Shown here: one piece after another, positions 1 through 10,102 of the stretch | Numbering within the stretch: position 1 is the first letter of the stretch | Layout of the letters: each line of letters opens with the position of its first letter | Assembly: GCF_020283565.1 (NCBI RefSeq) | Contig: NC_060063.1 | Span: 36,852,635 to 36,916,634, forward strand | Source: Trifolium pratense | Taxonomy: Eukaryota > Streptophyta > Magnoliopsida > Fabales > Fabaceae | Reading direction: 5' to 3' | Length of the DNA stretch: 64,000 bases | Notes under the pieces: model-generated | Told to the model about the DNA's origin: nothing | Seen by the model: only the letters and a program-made list of their open reading frames with translations | Database searches by the model: none | Program-made: the position numbers and the translations under genes

Positions 1-1088
1 CTTTTTGACCGGTTCTTTGATTCGACCCAGCTGAGAGGTATTGAGCCAAACACTCCTTTTCCTTCTATGTGTGATATCCACTCATGTATTGTCGCTCGAT
101 TTTGCTTGTCGTCTTTTTATTTGATTGGTACTTTTGTAGCACACACGAGGCATGTTCCTTGGTCCCTTTGAGCCTTTCTATCCACCCTTACATCTAATTA
201 TCCTTTGCTTAACCAATTTGAGCTGAAAAAGAAAATGTTATTTTGCACAACCTTAAGAATTTTTGATGAAAAAAAAAAGGAATGACTTTCTTGGAGGTTA
301 GGCACCTAATTAGTGGTTGATGCGCATTGCTCACCACTAAGTTTGGGGTTGCTCTTTGGAATTAGCAAACAATAAAGTTTGGGGTGAGGGTACTAGAGAA
401 CTTACAAAAGTTTGATTTGAAAAATTGAGAAAAAATTTCAAAAGTTACAAGGCTTTATGTGGAAGAAAGAAAAGAAAGAATAAAGAAAAAAAGAAATGAA
501 TGTTGAGAAAAAGAGAAAAGAAATGGAAAAAGAAGTGATAGCCTTGAGTTACAAAAAGAATTGCAAACTTGTGTGTTTAAATGAAAATGTTCTCTAGTCC
601 ACTATGTTTCAAAAGAATAAGGGTTTGGTTTATGAAAATTTTCTTTGACTAATAGGGGGATCTAACTCCAAGTTTTTCTACTACTTATCCAAAATGTCAC
701 CATCCACCCTAGCCAAGCCACGTTATAACCCTAAAAGACCTCTAAAGTGTGTGCACAAAGTGAACCGAATGAATTCTTAGACTACTTGCAAAATTATTGT
801 TGACTTGCATTGATGTGTTGATTTGAGTGAATTACCAAAACTGAAGAGTGTATGTGAGTAGTGTGATGGGATCATAGAGCCTTGGTCGAAAAGTGTGAAC
901 TACTTGAAAATGTCTTGCGGGAACAATTGTGCAATTGAGCATTGTTTGCAGGTGGATCATTGATCATCAGGTGATTCTCATGTATGTATGATTCGAGTGA
1001 ATTTAAGGAAAATGCCAAGGTCTTGACACAAAAGCTTGAGGTAAAAGTTGTTTCCTTGAGGACAAGGAAAGGTTTAAGTTTGGGGTTG
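1..1088 (+). mobile_element. 3' internal region of a Tat/Ogre-type gypsy retrotransposon (left-truncated)
   Basis: No coding frame of note. The stretch is rich in A/G runs and ends in a polypurine-like tract (AAGTTTGGGGTTG, about 1076-1088) directly before an LTR beginning TGATGACGG. A long non-coding 3' region with this kind of tract is usual in plant Tat/Athila-type gypsy elements. The rest of the element lies left of the window. The lineage is inferred from style, since no pol domain is visible here. Confidence 0.6.
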
Positions 1089-1248
1089 TGATGACGGATC
1101 GTCACACTCTCTAATCCATGCCTATTTTAGCAACATTAAATGCATTTTAGTAGGTTTTAAGCAATAAATGTAAGAGAAATCTAATCATAAGCTTGATTAC
1201 TTGTTTTGCAAGAAAACAGGAAGAATTGCAGGAAATTGCTGATTTTCA

Positions 1249-1478
1249 CTACGCTGGGGGCGTAGCCCATCACGCGCCGCGTGATGGAGATCACAGGGAG
1301 CCAAGTTTTCACTTTGATCACGCGCGGCGTGATACCTGACCACGCGCGGCGTGAAGCTTTGTTCAGGAATTGGATTGCTCTCTGACTTGATCACGTGCCG
1401 CGTGATACCGTTACACGCGCGGCGTAGTTGATGGATTTGCAACCACGCGCGGCGTGATAGATCTGGCGCGCGGCGTGG
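1249..1478 (+). repeat. Array of about eight GC-rich palindromic units in the LTR
   Basis: The array opens with CTACGC/GCGTAG (1249-1265). It continues with CACGCGCCGCGTG (1271), several copies of CACGCGCGGCGTG (about 1319, 1341, 1444), the variants CACGTGCCGCGTG and CACGCGCGGCGTAG, and GGCGCGCGGCGTGG (1465). Each unit is a near-perfect 13-15-bp dyad, separated from the next by 8-40 bp of unrelated sequence. The array stops about 10 bp before the TATA box. Confidence 0.85.
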
Positions 1479-1487
1479 TTGCGTTCT

Positions 1488-1496
1488 TTATATAAG
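1488..1496 (+). promoter_or_regulatory. TATA box of the Tat-type LTR
   Basis: TTTATATAA lies just downstream of the palindrome array and well inside the LTR, as expected for an LTR promoter. Transcription would start about 30 bp further on. Whether it is active is unknown. Confidence 0.55.
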
Positions 1497-2324
1497 GATT
1501 CTGCATAATTCTGTTAAAGGTTGGAAAAATTCTGCAATATTCATCTATTCTCTGATTTTGGAAGCATCAAGATCCAGATCAAGGACTTCAAAGGATAGCT
1601 CCAAGCACCTCAATAGCATGGATTCTCAAGCCATGAAGTTGAAGCGAGGACGCGAACAAAGCAACATGAGGAGCTAAGCTTCTTTTGGAGGTAGGATCTA
1701 GGATAGACTAGGATGTAGATGAATTATTTGTAATCTGCTATATGTAAGAATCTACTCTGTTCATAGTGTTGATTTAATGCAATTCGATTCTTAATGCCTT
1801 ATAATCCTTCATTAGTGTTGTAATGATTTCGAGTTAAGTCACGTGCGAGAGTATTGATTTAATTTCTGAACTGAATTGCATTGAGCACTCGAGTGTCTCC
1901 GGTCGAGAGATTGAGACATAGAGTGTAGCGAACGATTGACGCGCTTTCATATCATTCGTTGTAGGTAGCTTCCGCCCGAGAGATCGGGGGAGTATCGACA
2001 ACGAATAGAGTGGATTTTGACAAGAGATTGCGATTCACTAATTTGTCGATCTAGTTGTGAACACTTGAGTAGATTCCTATGATATAGTAGATTGCATGTG
2101 GTTTAGCTATAGACTAGGTGATTCCGATGATTCTACCTCGCTTTTCCATTATATCAAAGCACGTTTTCTAACAATTCATCACTCAACATACCCCCAATTT
2201 ATGTGTATTTCTTGCATCATGTTTATGAACACTATTAGACTAGTTTAATCACACAATCCCTGTGGATCGATATTTTTATTACTACGTGGTAATTCGTTCA
2301 CTTGCAAAAATTATCCATCATAGC

Positions 2325-2690
2325 TTTTCTCATACTATACTTAATGAAATTTAACAATTCCGGTGTCAATCTTGTAGTATATTTTGTCTTCTTTACACTG
2401 GATAAAAAATCATTAGCATGCGACTTATATTCAGAGAGCTATGATAAAGTTACCACAGGTATCTCTACAACATTTTATAGAAATTTTTCTCAAACTTGTA
2501 GGTAGATTTTCTCATACTATACTTAATGAAATTTAATAATTCCGGTGTCAATCTTGTAGTCAATTTTGTCTTCTTTACACTGGATTAAAAATCATTAGCA
2601 TACGACCTATATTCAAAGAGATATGCTAAATTTACCACAGGTAGCTCTACACGAATTTTCACATAAATTTTCCTTCTTTTTGGGGGGTAT
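2325..2690 (+). repeat. Two-copy tandem duplication, period about 182 bp
   Basis: The segment starting TTTTCTCATACTATACTTAA at 2325 recurs at 2507 with about 90% identity by eye. Shared internal landmarks include ATTCCGGTGTCAATCTTG and ATTTACCACAGGTA. It abuts the LTR end. Each copy contains short open frames but no recognisable protein. The source element is not identified. Confidence 0.8.
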
Positions 2691-2697
2691 ATGTTAT

Positions 2698-2717
2698 TTC
2701 GGTTTATATAAACCGAA
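2698..2717. repeat. Perfect 20-bp palindrome
   Basis: TTCGGTTTATATAAACCGAA reads the same on both strands. It lies in an otherwise unassigned stretch (2691-3000) that holds G-runs and no gene. It could be a remnant of a transposon terminus or simply a hairpin. Confidence 0.9.
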
Positions 2718-3014
2718 GTTTGTTGGCAAAAAAATTTCATACCGCAAGGGGCAAAATTGAATTTTTGGGGGTAGAAAAGAAATGAGGGGGGTCGGGAGAG
2801 AAAAGTTCTAATAATAATATTAAAATAGATTTATGCATTGTAGACTTGTAGTGTCCAATCACAATGAAAATGTTGCTTAGACCAACATGAGCTAATAACA
2901 CGCCGCACCTTTTACAATAGATGACTATATCTTCTTTTACTAACATATTAAAAAAAAAGGTAGCAGAGCTTTGTACTATAGTAACTTGTTTGTTTTCATA
3001 AAGAAGCAATTCTT

Positions 3015-3225
3015 TTATATGTGTTTGATTTGGCGGTGACTAGAATTGAGTTTGGAATAATTGAGTTTAGTAGAATTGATTTTGGTTAAAAGTGAGTTTG
3101 ACAGAATTAATTTATGTTTGGATACACTCACATAAAATTGATTCTTATCAACTCATGATGTTTGGATAAATTGAACAAAAATTGCTTTTGAATGCATAAT
3201 GACTTATTGTATTCAAATCTTTATT
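3015..3225. mobile_element. MITE-like fragment
   Basis: The stretch contains iterated AATTGAGTTT, AATTGATTTTGGTT and ACAAAATTGATTCTTATC-type motifs. A similar, reverse-oriented composition occurs in KIN13A intron 1 (38760-38945), so this looks like a dispersed short repeat family. Termini and target duplication are not resolved. Confidence 0.3.
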
Positions 3226-3668
3226 ATTACCATTTTATGAAGCTCGTTAATTTTTTTTAGTAGACAAACTGAACAATAACAATGTTAAATAAATTCCTCT
3301 TATAAAAAAAATGTTAAAAAATTTCCTTACAAAAAAAAACAGCATATAAATTCAAACACATAATATAAAAATAAGTACATTTATAGTGCAATATAACTTT
3401 CACCTTGCACAGGCATATAATATGGGAGCTTCTATGGTGCAGCCTTGTTTTGGGCTGTTTTGATGCATTCCTTTTAATTAACCAATAGAATTCGAACTTA
3501 TGCCACATCAGCGCAAGTTCATGGTGAGTCCTATGAAACATTTATTTATTGCACATCAATCCTTCATTAATTTTTTTTTTGTTACATGTCCCTCATTAAG
3601 TTAATATTATTAAGTATGTATTATATTATAATTATAATTATAATCTAATAAATCAAAACCAAAACAAC

Positions 3669-3699
3669 GCTCAAATGAAGAATTGTTCTTCATTTGAGC
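3669..3699. repeat. 14-bp perfect hairpin in the left MULE arm
   Basis: GCTCAAATGAAGAA and its exact complement TTCTTCATTTGAGC are separated by a 3-base loop (TTG). It is too short for a typical plant miRNA precursor and sits in the MULE arm without any gene. Confidence 0.85.
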
Positions 3700-4292
3700 C
3701 CAAAAGAACAGCAGCCACCACACCAGCAATGGGAGCTACAATCAAAACCAATCCTTTCCTTTTGTATTTTTTTCGTTTCAATCGGATCACTTTAACTTGA
3801 ATTCAAGTGTCCATTCCTTTCTATTCAACTTTAATTTGCTGTATAAGATTTCAAACTCAGAATTTCAATCTCAAGATCCATTGTTTCCATAAAATTTTGT
3901 TAAACTCATAAGATTTGAAACAAATCGAGTAGTATTAATGGATTTCATTCATCTAAATCGAGTAGTATTCATGGTGGCATATGCGGCGGTGACAAGATCT
4001 CGTTTTTAAGTTTCTAAAAATTTTAAGTTTAGGTATTTTGTTTTAGACCATTTGAATCAAAATTAAAAAAATAAATCTATTGCAAATCGTTTTGTGATGT
4101 TTCTGGATAATTAATTGTTATTTTCGACGTTTAAATCACAAGAAATCGTCGGGTTTTGCGCTGGAAATCGCGGATATGAAACCGGGTCGATGTGACCCGG
4201 TTGAAGGTTGAAGATGAAGGTTATTTAATATATTTTTATCAACATGTTTTGTATAAATATTATAAAACGCACGAATAAACACGATTCATTAA

Positions 4293-4360
4293 TGTGGTGT
4301 AGTGGTTGATCGGTATATCTATACTTATCATGTCGTGGGTTCGAATCCCATTTGCAGCAA
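4293..4360 (+). repeat. tRNA-like sequence in the left MULE arm
   Basis: An A-box-like TGGTGTAGTGGTT (4294-4306) and a perfect B-box/T-arm GGGTTCGAATCCC (4337-4349) are spaced as in a tRNA. The acceptor stem does not pair well and no cloverleaf closes, so this is tRNA-derived repeat sequence, not a functional tRNA gene. A reverse-oriented relative (A-box-like TAGCCCAGTGGTTAAG on the minus strand) follows at about 4431-4490. Confidence 0.6.
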
Positions 4361-4563
4361 CTTTTTGTCAATTATAACAACAGACTTGAAAATACAAAAA
4401 AATAAAAATAAATTAAAAGAGCACTGCCAATGTTTCGAACACAACATCTGTAGCTCAAATATGGGAACTTAACCACTGGGCTATGAGAAACTCTTAGTAT
4501 ATGTTTCACTCCTTTATTATGTATTTAATTTTATCTTGCTGTAATAATATATTTATTAATTTA

Positions 4564-6098
4564 CTAGTATAACTTACCCGTGCAAATGCACGGGTTAATG
4601 TTCAATGAAAAATATAGATATTTTTTTGACACATGAAAAATATGGATTATTAAATTTTCAATATTTTGTGGTTTTTTTAATTATTTGTAAAATTAATTTT
4701 ATATTTAATGTAATAATTTATTTAAATATGATAAATGATCCAAATTTTGGAGATTTTAAGGAGAAATGGTAGAACGGAGAGTGATACTCCACTCCTCGTT
4801 CCCAACCCACATGTTTGTATACTTGTTCTTTTATTTTCATAAAAAAAGGTCATTAAGCAAAAACTAATCTAACGGTTAATATATATTAGTTCTTAATTGT
4901 CATCACTCTCCTTTAGACATTTGTTTTCTTCTGGAGTATTTTAGCCCATGTCCCCGTGTGAAAAAATTTCACATTTGTGTAATGAACAGAAGAATTATTT
5001 GTCATTTGCTTGACACAAAAAAAAAATATATCATTTTTTTTATGCATATCTCATTTGTTAATGGTGCAAATTTTAAAAAATTTATCTTTTTGTTTATCTT
5101 ACAGTGATGTTTGGAAAATAAAAACAAAGTAATACATGATATTATTACTTTTAATTCTTTCTTTTATTATATATAAAATCATTGTTACTTTCCTCACTTT
5201 CAATTGATATTTATCGTATTTTTTATATAATAAAATCTACAAATGTATGTCCCACCCCGTGTAAGTTTTTTTTGCTTAATACCTCCATGTAGATTATTTT
5301 TTTATCAATACCCCTTTGGTATAAATCACTATGTAACTTTTTTTTATTAATAAAATTAATAAAATAATAAAATAAAATAGAAAAATAATCTATGAAGTCA
5401 ATTACTTCATTCCTTTTATATTTCAGACAATCACACCATTTTCTCTGTTCGATAAGTATGAAGTTTAAGAATAACTTTTTTTGTGAACAATTAAATTACA
5501 ATTTTTATTTTTATTTTTATATTCCTTTTAAGGTGAGTATTTTTGTTCAGAGATTCTTAAGCCTTCAATTTTGTTTTGAAACATATTAAGCCTTCAATTT
5601 CTCAGTTCCACATTTGGCCAATTCGTTCTATATAATTTTTTTTTGATAAGCAATTCGTTCTATAACATAGTCCTTCGAGGAGTTTCTATTATTTTATCAG
5701 TATATTTGTTAAATATCACATGAAAAATTAGACAAACAAAAAAATAATGAGTAAAAAAAAGAGTACAACATTTATTAATAATAGTAAAAAAAAAAAATTT
5801 ATAAGCATGATTTACACCAATAAAAAATAATATGAACAAAAAGTGTTTTTTAATAAGTAAACATGATTAAAAAAAATGACAATAAAATATAAAAAAATAT
5901 AAATAAATACTTAAAACTCTAACATCAGTTGATAATACCTAATCTTAATTTGAATAACGAACAATATGTTCTTCCGTATGGACCTGCTAATAAAAAATTA
6001 TAGCTCAAAATTAGTATAATTATGATTAATCATAAACATCATTTAAATTTCATATATAATACTTTCACAAAAAAAAAACATGTATAATATTATGTATT

Positions 6099-6196
<98 letters not shown>

Positions 6197-6494
6197 TATA
6201 ATTATTTATATTTGAATTTGAGTTATTTCCTTTTAAAATTATTTTTAATAGGTGCATTAAATACGATTTATAAACAATAATTGAGAAATTGAGAAATGAT
6301 TGAATTTCCAAATTAGCCAAAGATTCTAAGTAAAATGATATCATCATGTATTAGAGAAATTGCAAAGGCCTTCATAGTTAGCCACATAGGAATTGGAGAA
6401 ATATTAGAATGCCACATAAGACATGGATCAATGAAATGATGCCACATAGGAATAAGACTATGAGAGAGAAACTCCTAAACATATAAATAATAGA
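4564..6494 (-). mobile_element. Non-autonomous Helitron
   Basis: Read on the minus strand, the element starts TCTATTATTTATATGTTTAG after an A (6494). It ends with the hairpin CCCGTGCATTTGCACGGG (8-bp stem, plus-strand 4577-4594), a 9-base spacer, then CTAG followed by T (4564/4563). A 5' TC, a 3' hairpin plus CTRR and insertion between A and T are the Helitron rules. It contains a long AT microsatellite and no Rep/helicase, so it is non-autonomous. It lies inside the MULE. Confidence 0.75.
6103..6192. repeat. (AT)n microsatellite, about 45 units
   Basis: About 90 bp of uninterrupted AT dinucleotides lie inside the Helitron. The open frames it gives on both strands (Tyr-Ile repeats) are artefacts. 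Confidence 0.97.
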
Positions 6495-7386
6495 TTCCAT
6501 TTTTTTAAGATAATAAAATATGAAGAATTGGCTTGTTAAAAAAATGAAGAATTATATTTTAAAATAAATTTTGAATTTTAATTTTTATTAATAAATTGAA
6601 TGTGAATAATTTTTTTATCAAACTAATGCTTATATTTTAATAAAAATATATTAGTTTTTTAGCATAATTCTTTTTATCACATAATAAGAATTTGTTTTCG
6701 TATGTTAAAAAAATTGGGGTCTTACCATTTTAGAATATTAGTACTATAAGTTGTTTGATTGCCTCCTAATCTCCTAATAATAATGTATTGAATTCTTACC
6801 AAAATAAATAATGTTTTGAATTGTTTTCAAATATAGAATATAAACTGACTACTCATTTATTTTCATATTTTTTGTGCATGTATATAATATAAAAATAATT
6901 TGTTGTAAAACTACTCATTTATGTTAAAGGTAATTTAGACAAATGCACTCAAATAATAATACAGATTTTTTTTATTAATCAAATAATAATACACTTAAAA
7001 AATAAGAATTGAAAATATTGTTGATATTTTTCAAACGAAAAAAAAAATCTCAACATCTAATGTTGTTCAAATTAATTTATAAGAATAAGAAATTTCTATA
7101 TATAGTTATAATTTTTAAATTTGATTTTTGTGATTAAACCCGATTAATATATCAATAATTGTCTTTCTGATTTTGATTTTTGTGATTTAAACCTGATTAC
7201 TATAGTAATGGTTGCCTTTTTAAATTAACCAAAGGTCAAATAAATAAAATTAGAGAAATGTTCTAATAAGTCGCCACACAGGAGATTAGTAAATAGTAGA
7301 GTGACACCTAATCAAGTAATCAAATAGAGAATGGCACATAAGAAAAGTACTATGAGAGAGAAACTCCTAAACATATAAATAATAGA
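6495..7386 (-). mobile_element. Second Helitron 5' segment
   Basis: On the minus strand a second 5' terminus of the same family begins at 7386 (TCTATTATTTATATGTTTAG, preceded by A). The CTATGAGAGAGAAACTCCTA block on the plus strand matches that next to 6494. No separate 3' end is found before the first element's 5' end, so this is either an outer copy into which the first one inserted, or a copy that used the neighbour's 3' end. A 53-bp imperfect tandem duplication (TTTTGATTTTTGTGATT motif, about 7119-7210) lies inside. Confidence 0.5.
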
Positions 7387-7387
7387 T

Positions 7388-7585
7388 AGATAATTTACCC
7401 GTGAATGAAAAATATAAATTATTAAAATTTTAATATTTTGTAATTTTTTAATTATCTATAATTTTTTTTATTTAATGTAATTTATTTAGATATGAAAAAT
7501 AATACAAATTTTACATATTTTAAAGGGGAGGGTGTATATTAATCTTCCACTCCCCGTTCCCAACTCACATGTTATTTTTTCTCTC
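7388..7585 (-). mobile_element. Degenerate Helitron 3' region, homologous to 4564-4810
   Basis: Plus-strand TAGATAATTTACCCGTGAATGAAAAATAT aligns in segments with the 3' end of the Helitron at 4564 but lacks the second half of the hairpin. Both copies then share the CCACTCC(T/C)CGTTCCCAAC block (about 4789-4806 and 7545-7562). It is a direct-repeat relative that has lost a functional 3' end. From 7585 to 8085 I see only AT-rich sequence without genes. Confidence 0.5.
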
Positions 7586-8084
7586 ATAGACATCTGCATC
7601 AGTTTCTGTAAGGATCTCATCAACATATTAAAAAAATTGAATAAATAAATTTATTCTTCGTCTTTAAATATGCTCTTTAGATCCAATAGAAAAAACATAT
7701 AGGCCATAGAGATGAGAAATGATAAAAAAACTAAATAAGAGAAAAGAATATGTAAAAAGAATATGTAAAAAAGAGATGAAAGAAAGCTGAGAGCAAAAAT
7801 ATTTTTAGTCAATTTTGGCAATGTTTCTAAAATTTTGTTTTATCATCAAATCATATTCCTTGAGTGTAGCTATCTTATATACCAAAGTTTGACATAATAT
7901 TTTTGGTGCAATAATTAATTCGTAATTAACACCCAATTAATATAAAGACTTCTATAGAAAGCTAGAAATTAATATACAAACTTCTTGAGAAAGTCAAATC
8001 TCATAAAATATGAAAATTTCAATAAATTAATGATAGTATTGCAAGACCAAAAATAAATTAATGTATTTAAATAAAAATAAACAA

Positions 8085-8115
8085 ATCCGTGCGAAGCATT
8101 CACACGGGTCTATTG
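8085..8115 (+). repeat. Possible degenerate Helitron 3' hairpin
   Basis: CCGTGCG, seven bases, CACACGGG and then TCTATTGACT resembles the CCGTGCG...CACGGG hairpin at 8702-8719, but a CTRR terminus is not intact. It is recorded as a likely decayed terminus. 8116-8680 is AT/T-rich with no gene. Confidence 0.35.
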
Positions 8116-8685
8116 ACTTTTATTCGATATTTAAGTTTGTCATTATATTAAGGTATAAATTTATTTGGAATAAAATATTTAAAAATTTGTTATATAATAT
8201 TGTCAAAATATAAGTGAATATATTGTGTTATTTTTATGCATAGATTCATATATACCATTTTTATATTTTTTTTGTTTTTTTATTTTTTTGTGACTAAATA
8301 TATACTACTTTTTTTTATTGTATATATTATTTTTGTTGTATTCATCTTATTCTTTTTATAATTTTTTTTATTGACTAAACTTTCTACATTCTTTTTATTT
8401 TTTTATGTTTTGTTCATATTTTTACAGGACTATTTATACTCAAATATTTAATACATGGACCTAAGTTTTTTTGGTGATTTTTACACGACCTATGTTTTTA
8501 CTAATATATTAATAAGGTAGGCTATTTTTTCATAATTTTTACATTATCTATATTTATATTCATATATTAATACAGAGACCTAAATTTTTTTTTTGTGATA
8601 GTTTTACCATTGTTGTTTTTTTCTTCTATTTTTTTAACCAAATATTATATCTTTTTATTTTTTACTATTTCATGTTACGGAGAAG

Positions 8686-8730
8686 CGGCAACGCCGCGAC
8701 TCCCGTGCGGGCGCACGGGTGTCCTGCTAG
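8686..8730 (+). mobile_element. Helitron 3' terminus (plus strand)
   Basis: A double hairpin is present: GCGGC-AAC-GCCGC (8686-8698), then CCCGTGCG-GG-CGCACGGG (8702-8719). A 7-base spacer and CTAG (8727-8730) follow, then T. This is a textbook Helitron 3' end of higher GC than its AT-rich surroundings. The matching 5' end upstream is not identified, so the length of this copy is unknown. Confidence 0.7.
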
Positions 8731-9089
8731 TATTATATGAATTCAAAATATTTCCTTTACCAATGTAAAATGTTTTTTAACCAATCAAATCTTTCTAATA
8801 ATTGAGACTTTTTGTTTTTATTTTTAATTTTTTTTTCAAGAATAAAAAACATTTTTTTTTAAAAGAAATATTTAATAAAAAGAAACTTTTAATAAATTTT
8901 CTTTATTAATCGTAACAAAAAGGTTTCTTTGATTAATTAAAGGTTTCTTAAAAATCGTAACTTTAACTAATTGAATTATTTGCCACTTTCTAAAGGTCTT
9001 GGGTTTGAATTTTGAAACCCTTGTTACGATTTTTTTTTTCTTTTTCCATAGTTTGAAGGCTATTTAAAAAAAAATTAATTCAAAAAATG

Positions 9090-9156
9090 TTGCAATAGGG
9101 ATTTGATCCCGTAACATGGTAGCAATTGCCAAACAGGTTAACCGCTCGGCCAGGTG
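9090..9156 (-). repeat. tRNA-like sequence in the right MULE arm
   Basis: On the minus strand an A-box TGGCCGAGCGGTTAA (9139-9153), as in Leu/Ser tRNAs, is followed by GGGATCAAATCCC (9098-9110). It occupies the same place in the right arm as the tRNA-like sequence at 4293 in the left arm. Stems are poor, so it is a tRNA-derived relic. Confidence 0.6.
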
Positions 9157-10102
9157 TATATATATTTATATTGTTTGCGGTATTTAGTATATATACAATT
9201 ACGATTGATAGAAATATCAAACTTCATCTTCAACCTCCATCCGGGTAACTCCGACCCGGTTTTAGACCCGCGATCCCAAGCTTTAACCCGACAGTTTCAG
9301 GTCCATTTAAACATCGAAAATAACAACTAAATACCCAGAAGCATCACAAAAATCATTTACAATACATTTATGATTTTAATTTTGATTCAAATGATCTAAA
9401 ATAAAAAAAATCTAAAATCATATTTTTCAAAAGTTTGAAAACAACTCAGCCGTTACCCAAACGATGTTGCATTTGATTTGTTGATGAAGTGGTATGTTCG
9501 TTCTTATTTTGTAACTTTAAATCCAGATCTATTATAATAAACTCAAATATATTATCTTTTGTAACTTTCTTTTACGTTTTTTTCCATCTGAATTATTAGA
9601 TCTACACCATGAACTTCCTTTGATATCAGATCTGATCAATCTGGATGAGGATGAAGAAATATTCTTTTGTTGGTGGTGGAAGAAGACAAATTTTTCTTTT
9701 TTTCTTTGGAATAGGAATGGAAGAAGCCATTTGAACTTTTTTTTGTTGGTGAAGAATGAAAGCTTTGTAAACCATGATATTTGTTTCAAAGAAAAAAAGA
9801 AAAGAACGTATGATTTTGTGACATTTTGTTTTTTATTTAATTTTAGTTGTAATTTTGTTTTAATTATCACAAATCACAACTAAAATTAAAAATAATTTAA
9901 AAATTGGGGTAATTTTGAAACTTTTAATATGTTAGGGACTTAGTTGAAATATTAATAGATGTAAGGATACATGGTAAGTACCATATATGTTGTTGTACCA
10001 TATAATTCAAAGTTAGTCAACATTGCATCCTCATTGGTCAGATTAGGAATGTATCAAAACATTCCAACTAAGAAATGTACCATAGAATTTTCCATATAAT
10101 AT

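Larger units (their letters stand above)
1089..2320 (+). repeat. 3' LTR of the Tat/Ogre-type gypsy element
   Basis: The 1232-bp LTR starts TGATGACGGATCG and ends TTATCCATCA, with TG/CA ends and a polypurine tract just upstream. A GC-rich array of short palindromes (1249-1478) sits immediately before a TATA box (1488-1496), which marks the promoter and the U3/R area. The right boundary is set by the CA end and by the change to a tandemly duplicated unit at 2325. No target duplication can be checked because the left end of the element is outside the window. Confidence 0.65.
3424..10093. mobile_element. Mutator-like element (MULE) with long diverged inverted arms and 9-bp TSD
   Basis: The element is flanked by the identical 9-mer ATATAATAT at 3415-3423 and 10094-10102. 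The left end begins GGGAGCTTCTATGGTGCAG; the right end, read on the minus strand, begins GGAAAATTCTATGGTACAT. Both arms then share the GTTTTGAT(A/G)CATTCC block, a block with ACCGGGTCG and GGTTGAAGATGAAG (left 4171-4220; right, reversed, 9225-9265), and tRNA-like sequences. Arms run roughly 3424-4500 and 8930-10093. The middle (4564-8730) is Helitron-derived, so the original MULE was probably a near fold-back element of about 2.5 kb. A 9-bp duplication is the Mutator signature. No transposase is visible, so the element is non-autonomous. Confidence 0.75.

Noticed and set aside
4293..4360. Functional tRNA gene
   Set aside because: Only A- and B-box-like parts are convincing; the acceptor and anticodon stems do not pair, and a mirrored relic lies in the other MULE arm.
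6080..6347. Open frames on both strands with long Tyr-Ile repeats
   Set aside because: They are simply translations of the (AT)n microsatellite inside a Helitron.
9620..9660. Possible homologue of the left-arm segment at 3700-3760
   Set aside because: By eye the two stretches do not align; the arms are similar only in blocks, so no claim is made here.
9532..9883. Overlapping opposite-strand frames of 87-112 codons
   Set aside because: Low-complexity AT-rich sequence in the MULE arm; no motif, no splice or promoter context, and the frames shadow each other.
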